64,000 nt of DNA from assembly GCA_026125895.1 (NCBI GenBank), contig JAHCKG010000008.1:90798-154797 (forward strand), in the 5' to 3' direction. The notes under the pieces are model-generated. The model did not search any database. It saw only the letters and a list, made by a program, of their open reading frames with translations, and was not told the DNA's origin. The translations under genes and the position numbers were made by a program. The first letter of the stretch is position 1. The number at the start of each line of letters is the position of its first letter. This document shows, one piece after another, positions 59,782 to 64,000 of the stretch. The DNA comes from Pseudolabrys sp. (GTDB lineage: Bacteria; Pseudomonadota; Alphaproteobacteria; Rhizobiales; Xanthobacteraceae).

Positions 59782-60810
59782 CTATTTGGCCGCCTTGCCG
59801 GCCGCAACCCACTTTTCGAGCTCGGCCTTGTGACCGGCGATCCATTCGTCGGCCATCTGCTTGATCAGCGCGTTGTTGCCGCGGTTCTTGTTGATGTTGA
59901 ATTCCCACTCCGACCACGTCTCGAGCGGGAACTTGACGTTCTCGACCAGCGCCTTCACGGCCGGATTGGCGGCGACGAACTTCTTGTTGGCGACCGCGCC
60001 CCAGTTCCAGGAGGCCATGGCCATACGGCACGGATCGGCGCCGCCGGCGCATCCCTTCACGCCCTTGACCAGCGCCGAGCCCTTGTTCGGCACCGACGGC
60101 GGCAGCGCGTCCTCCGGCGTCGGCAGCCAGACGACGTCCTTGCCGGGAACGAGCGCGTTGTTCACCCAGGACGGGCTCCAGGCGTAGAAGAAAGCCGGCT
60201 CGCCCCGCTTCACCCGTGCCACGGTCTCGACCATCAGCGCCTCGTACTTGCCGCGGATCGACTTGACGGTGTCCTTGAGGCCGAACTTGTCGAGCTGGAA
60301 ATCGACGACGTCGCCGCAGCTCCAGCCCGGATCGCAATTGATGAGATCGGCCTTGCCTTCCTTGCCGAACAGCGCGGCGATCTTGGGGTCCTTCATCTGG
60401 ATCAGCGACGTGATGTTGTGCGCATCCGCCGTCTTCTTGTCGATGAGATAGCCGTTGATGCCGCCGCCGACGATCAGGCCGCTGCCGATGATCTCGGCGT
60501 CCTTCTCGACGGCGCGGAAGCCCGGTTCGCGCTGCGGAAAGTTGACGTCGGTGGCGAGGTCGAGATCGCCCTGCGCCGCCGCCTGGAAGAACAGCGTGGT
60601 ATTCACCGTCGTCAGCTTGACGTCGTAACCCAGCTCCTTGAGCGCGGCCATGACGATCTGCGCCGTGACGTAATTGGCGCCGAGGCTGTCGCTCTGCGCG
60701 TAGCGCACCGTCTTGCCCTTGCCGGGCAGGTCCTGCGCCTGCGCCGGCAGCGCCGCGAAGGCCATCACGCCGGCAGCGACCGCCGCTGTCAGCATCTTCA
60801 GTCTGGTCAT
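59782..60810 (-). CDS. Glycine betaine/proline-type ABC substrate-binding protein (ProX-like)
   Basis: 342 residues; signal peptide ending ALPAQAQ. The CDPGWSCGDV loop (two Cys and Trp, as in the E. coli ProX disulfide loop), the YAWSPSW aromatic box and VLTA-like core mark a quaternary-amine binder (OpuAC/ProX). It is the last gene of the proVWX order on the minus strand. Ligands are probably betaine-type or choline-derived compounds, consistent with the GMC and amine genes elsewhere in the window. Confidence 0.87.
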   Translation of the reverse strand: MTRLKMLTAAVAAGVMAFAALPAQAQDLPGKGKTVRYAQSDSLGANYVTAQIVMAALKELGYDVKLTTVNTTLFFQAAAQGDLDLATDVNFPQREPGFRAVEKDAEIIGSGLIVGGGINGYLIDKKTADAHNITSLIQMKDPKIAALFGKEGKADLINCDPGWSCGDVVDFQLDKFGLKDTVKSIRGKYEALMVETVARVKRGEPAFFYAWSPSWVNNALVPGKDVVWLPTPEDALPPSVPNKGSALVKGVKGCAGGADPCRMAMASWNWGAVANKKFVAANPAVKALVENVKFPLETWSEWEFNINKNRGNNALIKQMADEWIAGHKAELEKWVAAGKAAK

Positions 60811-60941
60811 GGCATCGTCTCCTTTTGTCGACCCGTGCTGGTCATGTCGTTTAAGTCCCCTCCCGCCCTGCGACGGGTCTCAATCAACTGGAGCGCCGGC
60901 GCATTCCGGCAATGCCTCGATGCGCCAGCCGGCCGGATCTC

Positions 60942-61895
60942 TCAGAGCGCCTCCTTGGTCCGCGTCACCACCTGGACCGTCTCGTCCGGACGCCCGCCGC
61001 GAAACACGCGGACGACGGTGCGCAGCAGCGCGCCGCGCTCCGCCGGCCGGCCGCTCTTCTTCGGCGTCGCCAGTTGCTGCGTGATGCGGTCGAGCACCAT
61101 GGCGAGCAGGACGATGGCGATGCCGCCGACCGCCGCGCGGCCGACATCGAGCCGGCCGAGACCTTGCAGAACCACGAGGCCCAATCCTTCCGCGCCGATC
61201 ATGGCGACGACCACCGACAGCACCATCGCCGTCAGCACGGTCTGATTGAGGCCGCCGAGAATGGTCGGGATGGCCAGCGGCAACTGGATTTCGAACAGCA
61301 ACTGACGGCGGTCAGCGCCGAAGGCGAGACCGGCCTCGACGATCTCACGCTCGACCATGCGGATGCCGAGATTGGTGAAGCGGATGAGCGGCGGCGCCGC
61401 CGCCGTCACGACCGCGACTTCGCCCGGAACGGTGCCGACGCCGAACAGCATGACCACCGGCACGAGATAGACGAAGCTCGGCGTCGTCTGCATGATGTCG
61501 AGGATCGGCCGCACGATATTCCAGACGCGGTCGCTGCGCGCGCACCAGATGCCGATCGGGATGCCGCCCACCGCGCAGAACACGATCGCGGTCGAAATCA
61601 GCGACAAGGTCGTCATCGCCTCGTTCCACACGCCCAGCATGGCGATGACGATCAGCGATATCGCGCTGAACACCGCGATGCCCCGCGTCGACAGCCACCA
61701 CGCCAGCAGGAAGAAGCCAGCGACGAAGACCGGGAACGGAATGACGTGGAAGATCCAGTCGTTCAGCCACAGGAAGTTCTCGATCGGCCATTTGATGGCG
61801 AGGAAGATCGGACGCAGGTTGAGCGCCAGCCAGCTCACGCCCTGCTGGATCCAGAGATCGACCGGGAAGATGGCGAGATCGTCAGCCTTGAACAT
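60942..61895 (-). CDS. Glycine betaine/proline-type ABC permease (ProW-like)
   Basis: 317 residues with about six to eight membrane segments. The permease core begins AVGGIPIGIWCARSD, with EAGLAFGADRRQLLFEIQLPLAIPT as EAA loop. It overlaps the ProV-like gene by 14 bp. A C-terminal basic tail (FRGGRPDETVQV) follows the last segment. Confidence 0.87.
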   Translation of the reverse strand: MFKADDLAIFPVDLWIQQGVSWLALNLRPIFLAIKWPIENFLWLNDWIFHVIPFPVFVAGFFLLAWWLSTRGIAVFSAISLIVIAMLGVWNEAMTTLSLISTAIVFCAVGGIPIGIWCARSDRVWNIVRPILDIMQTTPSFVYLVPVVMLFGVGTVPGEVAVVTAAAPPLIRFTNLGIRMVEREIVEAGLAFGADRRQLLFEIQLPLAIPTILGGLNQTVLTAMVLSVVVAMIGAEGLGLVVLQGLGRLDVGRAAVGGIAIVLLAMVLDRITQQLATPKKSGRPAERGALLRTVVRVFRGGRPDETVQVVTRTKEAL

Positions 61896-63075
61896 GGCGC
61901 TCTCCGGCGGCTTGCGCCCGGGGGGCGGTGGAAGCGATGCGCGCCAGGATGTCGTCGACGCCGAGCGAGCCGATCAGGCGGCCGTCGTCATCGACGACGG
62001 CGATGGGGCGGCCGTCGCGATAGCTGCGCGCGACCTCGATCAGCTTGGCGCCCGGCCGCACGCTGACATAATCGCTGCTGAGCGGACCGATGCCGCCGCC
62101 GGCGCGGGCGCGGCCAAGATCGCTCGCATTCAGCACTCCCAGCACCTTGCCGCTGCCGTCCACCATGAAGCCGCAGCCGCCCGCTTCGCTGACCAGAGTG
62201 CCCTGCTCCGACTGCAGGATGGTTTCGGCCGGGCGCATCGCCAGCCGCGCGTCGAACAGCCGCGAGCGGTCGATCTCTCGCGTGAAGGCCGCGACATAAT
62301 CGCTGCCGGGCTCGAGCACGATCGACTGCGGCGTACCCTCGCGCACCAGTTCGCCCTCCGACATGATGGCGATGCGCGTGCCGAGCTTGAGCGCTTCCTG
62401 GAAGTCGTGGGTGATGAACAGGATCGTCTTGTTCAGTGTGCGTTGCAGGCGCAGCAGCTCGTCCTGCATCTCGGTACGGATCAGCGGATCGAGCGCGCTG
62501 AAGGCCTCGTCCATGATCAGGATGTCGGCGTCAGTGGCGAGCGCGCGAGCAAGGCCGACGCGCTGGCGCATGCCGCCCGACAATTCGTGCGGGAAATGGT
62601 AACCCCAGCGTCCGAGGCCGACGACGGTCAGCACCTCCTCAGCGCGCCGGCGTCGCTCGGCCGCAGGAACGCCGCGCAGTTTGAGGCCGAATTCGACATT
62701 GTCGATGACGCGCTTGTTCGGCAGCAGCGCGAAGTGCTGGAACACCATCGAAATGCGCGTGCGGCGCACCTCGCGCAATTCGGCTTCGCCGAGCGGCACG
62801 ATGTCGCGGCCGTCGAGGAGCACCTGGCCTGCGGTCGGTTCGTTGAGCCGGTTGATGCAGCGCGCGAAGGTGGACTTGCCCGAGCCGGACAGGCCCATGA
62901 TCATGTACACGGCGCCCTGCGGCACGCTGAGCGACACATTGTTGAGGCCGACGACGACGCCGAGCTTCTCGAAGACCTCGCTCTTGCCGCAGCCTCTTGC
63001 CAGCATCTCCAGTGCGGGTGCGGGCGTGCTGGAGAAGACCTTGTATAAATCCTTGATCTCCAGGCGTTCCGTCAT
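61882..63075 (-). CDS. Glycine betaine/proline-type ABC ATPase with CBS domains (ProV-like)
   Basis: 397 residues from ATG 63075. GLSGSGKSTFARCINRL, VFQHFALLPNKRV, LSGGMRQRVGLARAL, ILIMDEAFSALDPLI and FITHDFQEAL form the ATPase. The last 120 residues (GCGFMVDGSGKVLGVLNASD; IAVVDDDGRLIGSLGVDDI) are two CBS repeats, the ionic-strength or ligand sensor typical of ProV/OpuA. First gene of the operon. Confidence 0.9.
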   Translation of the reverse strand: MTERLEIKDLYKVFSSTPAPALEMLARGCGKSEVFEKLGVVVGLNNVSLSVPQGAVYMIMGLSGSGKSTFARCINRLNEPTAGQVLLDGRDIVPLGEAELREVRRTRISMVFQHFALLPNKRVIDNVEFGLKLRGVPAAERRRRAEEVLTVVGLGRWGYHFPHELSGGMRQRVGLARALATDADILIMDEAFSALDPLIRTEMQDELLRLQRTLNKTILFITHDFQEALKLGTRIAIMSEGELVREGTPQSIVLEPGSDYVAAFTREIDRSRLFDARLAMRPAETILQSEQGTLVSEAGGCGFMVDGSGKVLGVLNASDLGRARAGGGIGPLSSDYVSVRPGAKLIEVARSYRDGRPIAVVDDDGRLIGSLGVDDILARIASTAPRAQAAGERHVQG

Positions 63076-63227
63076 ATCCAGACCCCTGTCCTCGGTGCCA
63101 GTTGAACCGGGCTTGCTCGATCTGGCCGCCCGGTCAGTTAAGAAGCGACTGAAGGTACCGTCTTCCTGCGATCCGGCGGATCGCCCGCACAATCCCCTCT
63201 GCCATCCGGAGGATGTTTGCACTGCCG

Positions 63228-63542
63228 TCAGCGTAACGGTGAAAAATCAGTCGGTAGAAGAATTCGGTTCTCCGCCTGCTCGATGTTCTCCGACAACTTG
63301 GGGACGAAGGCCTGCCAGCGCGCATCGTCCGCAAGTTGCTGGCGGCGGCGCGTCCGATCTTCCAGGTCGGCATAGGCCCACAGATGAACCACCTGGCTCA
63401 GCGCACCAATCTCGGTCGTAAAGTAGCCGATCAGATGGCCGAGGATCGGCTGCTGAATCGCCAGCCCTTTGTCGCGCACGAGTTGCAGATATCGTGCCAT
63501 GCGGCCGGTGCGAATACGGTAGATGCGTTCTTCGACGATCAT
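63228..63542 (-). CDS. NIPSNAP-family protein
   Basis: 104 residues: MIVEERIYRIRTGRMARYLQ, then GLAIQQPILGHLIGYFTTEI and VVHLWAYADLEDRTRRRQQL. This is the dimeric alpha-beta barrel NIPSNAP family at its usual size. It overlaps the hydrolase gene by ATGA. Members occur beside aromatic or ester catabolism genes, but no reaction is established. Confidence 0.85.
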   Translation of the reverse strand: MIVEERIYRIRTGRMARYLQLVRDKGLAIQQPILGHLIGYFTTEIGALSQVVHLWAYADLEDRTRRRQQLADDARWQAFVPKLSENIEQAENRILLPTDFSPLR

Positions 63543-64000
63543 GCGGATGACCTTTCTGTGCCGCCACCGAGGAAGTCCCCCATCAGTTCGGCAACCTGGC
63601 CGGGTGCTTCGGTCAGAATCGAGTGACGCAAACCGGGCAGGATGTGCAGCTTCGAACCGACGATGCGCTCGTGCATGTACAGCGCCATCCGCGGGTTGGA
63701 GCCGGCGTCATGCTCGCCGGTCGCGATCAACACCGGGACGCGGATCTGATCGAGCAGGCCGCCGAAATCGGTTTGCGCCAGCACGCGATAGGCGGCCGCA
63801 TAGCAGTCGGGATCGTTCTCGGCGTTGCGCAGCCGCAGCCTCGTGATCAGCTCCGGATTCTTCGCCTGGAAGTCTTCGGTGAGCCAGCGCGACAGCGACG
63901 CGTCGTAATGCGCTCCGCGATCGCCCGCCTGCAACGCGGTGAGCCGGGCGGCGACCCGCTCGCGTTCTTCGTCGGTGCGTCCGGCGACGGTGGCGAGCAG
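63539..64000 (-). CDS. Alpha/beta hydrolase (3-oxoadipate enol-lactonase-like), N-terminal part beyond the window
   Basis: The C-terminal 153 residues are present. The catalytic Asp lies in LIATGEHDAGSNPRM and the catalytic His in PGLRHSILTEAPGQVAEL. The region LRNAENDPDCYAAAYRVLAQ resembles PcaD/esterase lids. The nucleophile lies outside the window. It is upstream of and coupled to the NIPSNAP gene. Confidence 0.8.
   Translation of the reverse strand: MLATVAGRTDEERERVAARLTALQAGDRGAHYDASLSRWLTEDFQAKNPELITRLRLRNAENDPDCYAAAYRVLAQTDFGGLLDQIRVPVLIATGEHDAGSNPRMALYMHERIVGSKLHILPGLRHSILTEAPGQVAELMGDFLGGGTERSSA

Noticed and set aside
61492-63048. 518-residue open frame on the plus strand
   Set aside because: Antisense to the ProV/ProW-like genes, which have complete ABC motifs and CBS repeats.
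1-64000. tRNA, rRNA, CRISPR arrays, insertion sequences, integrases, prophage or toxin-antitoxin genes
   Set aside because: Looked for on both strands by eye; no transposase or integrase motifs, no regularly spaced repeats, no tRNA-like cloverleaf that I could support. A tRNAscan or ISfinder run would be decisive.

Overview
The window is GC-rich, gene-dense DNA. It looks like a chromosomal catabolic region of an alphaproteobacterium, most likely Hyphomicrobiales (Bradyrhizobium/Xanthobacteraceae-like). The grounds are strong G/C third positions, gene families (NitT/TauT importers, TAXI-TRAP, MocR, PotABCD sets, class II aldolases) and short ATGA overlaps between genes. I saw no rRNA, tRNA, CRISPR array, insertion sequence or phage gene. 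The species assignment is inference.

Layout. (1) 1-6356: a tetronate pathway split over two divergent operons. The minus arm is a CoA-transferase, otnK and otnI (cut by the left edge). The plus arm is a MaoC hydratase, a protein of an unnamed family ('REHIPER', see below), a LacI regulator and otnC. A perfect LacI-type palindrome lies between the arms. (2) 6363-12194, minus: one operon with a NitT/TauT-type ABC importer, a PfkB kinase, a LacD-type aldolase with a one-base frameshift, a VOC protein and an AroE-like dehydrogenase. A FAH-family gene diverges from it and a HAD gene follows. (3) 13926-14745: a gene-poor stretch with a decayed binding-protein remnant. (4) 14746-30211: an amine/polyamine region with a gamma-glutamyl-amide-forming glutamine synthetase homologue, two aldehyde dehydrogenases, an iron alcohol dehydrogenase, PotABCD-type ABC genes, a PuuB-like FAD oxidase, an enolase-superfamily enzyme, a MocR regulator and a GMC oxidoreductase. 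(5) 30397-40047: a phthalate cluster (MarR regulator, reductase, dihydrodiol dehydrogenase, decarboxylase, Rieske oxygenase, TAXI-TRAP transporter, class II aldolase) with three copies of one inverted repeat in its control regions. (6) 40247-43664: a SSADH-like dehydrogenase, two orphan ABC ATPases (one lacking its helical subdomain), a tctC 3' remnant and a cupin. (7) 43665-49462: an IclR-headed operon with a NitT/TauT importer that has two permease genes, an SDR and the second REHIPER protein. (8) 49815-52409: three secreted proteins, one with a TIMP/NTR-like mature N-terminus. (9) 52543-59689: a third NitT/TauT importer with an SDR, a FAD oxidoreductase, a LysR regulator and the third REHIPER protein. 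(10) 59782-63075: a ProVWX-type importer. (11) 63228-64000: a NIPSNAP-like protein and an alpha/beta hydrolase cut by the right edge.

How it works together: the region is a series of self-contained uptake-plus-catabolism modules, most with their own regulator and a visible operator (LacI, MocR, MarR, IclR, LysR). The best candidate for something undescribed is the REHIPER family. Three divergent paralogues share WHxREHxPER, RRYV and PTxW motifs, and two of them sit in the same kind of module (NitT/TauT importer + SDR). Function cannot be assigned from sequence alone.
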